From: an uncultured Alphaproteobacteria bacterium
Lineage (GTDB): Bacteria; Pseudomonadota; Alphaproteobacteria; Sneathiellales; Sneathiellaceae
Assembly: GCA_937910835.1 (NCBI GenBank)
Contig: CALEMG010000317.1
Span: 1 to 5,262 of the forward strand
DNA length: 5,262 nt
Direction of reading: 5' to 3'
Part shown: positions 5,210-5,262 of the stretch, piece by piece
Layout: every line of letters begins with the position of its first letter
How positions within the stretch are numbered: position 1 is the first letter of the stretch
Translations under genes and position numbers: made by a program
Notes under the pieces: model-generated
What the model was told of the DNA's origin: nothing
The model's database searches: none
Seen by the model: the letters and a program-made list of their open reading frames with translations, nothing else

Positions 5210-5262
5210 AGATCGGAAGAGCGTCGTGGTAGGGAAAGAGTGTAGATCTCGGTGGTCGCCGT
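5210..5262. other. Sequencing adapter (artefact)
   Basis: The sequence from AGATCGGAAGAGCGTCGTG to the window end is the reverse complement of the Illumina P5/universal adapter, complete to the last 6 bases, with a single inserted G at about 5227-5229. It is the inverted counterpart of the left-end adapter. Genomic sequence therefore ends at about 5209. Confidence 0.97.

Noticed and set aside
1..5262. Terminal inverted repeats suggesting a transposon or linear plasmid
   Set aside because: Both ends are Illumina P5 adapter sequence, and the interior carries ordinary chromosomal genes with no transposase or replication gene.

Overview
The window is one inserted genomic fragment (about 80-5209) flanked at both ends by Illumina P5 adapter sequence. 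It is therefore best read as an untrimmed long read or contig, not a finished genomic locus. The cargo looks alphaproteobacterial. It has moderate GC, TTGGCAC-type sigma-54 promoters, a glnK-amtB operon, and an aminotransferase followed by what looks like the start of ftsK. The exact lineage cannot be fixed from the sequence alone.

Layout, all on the + strand: (1) 80-450, the C-terminal quarter of an amidase-signature enzyme, cut by the left end and closed by a short terminator hairpin; (2) 451-654, an AT-rich regulatory region with a sigma-54 promoter at 575-590; (3) 655-993 glnK and 1004-2329 an ammonium transporter (amt1), a tight two-gene operon ended by a strong hairpin at 2336-2358; (4) 2359-2543, a second regulatory region with a 15-bp perfect inverted repeat, more TTGCCC/GGGCAA half-sites and a second sigma-54 promoter at 2471-2486; (5) 2544-3773, a second, divergent ammonium transporter (amt2) with no signal peptide and no PII gene of its own; (6) 3774-3920, an intergenic region with nested hairpins; (7) 3921-5114, a class I/II PLP aminotransferase, most likely succinyldiaminopimelate aminotransferase (DapC); (8) 5124-5209, the first 28-29 codons of a gene that runs into the right adapter, tentatively ftsK.

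Together, glnK, amt1 and amt2 form a nitrogen-limitation module. Sigma-54 (RpoN), presumably activated by NtrC, would switch on both transcription units. The two transporters would bring in ammonium, and GlnK would block a transporter when nitrogen is plentiful. The aminotransferase and putative ftsK look like a separate unit for lysine/cell-wall precursor synthesis and cell division.

I see no undescribed system here. The points worth a second look are the adapter ends and their effect on the truncated genes, the paired sigma-54 promoters sharing a non-consensus -12 element, the operator-like inverted repeats before amt2, and the amt pair served by one local PII gene.
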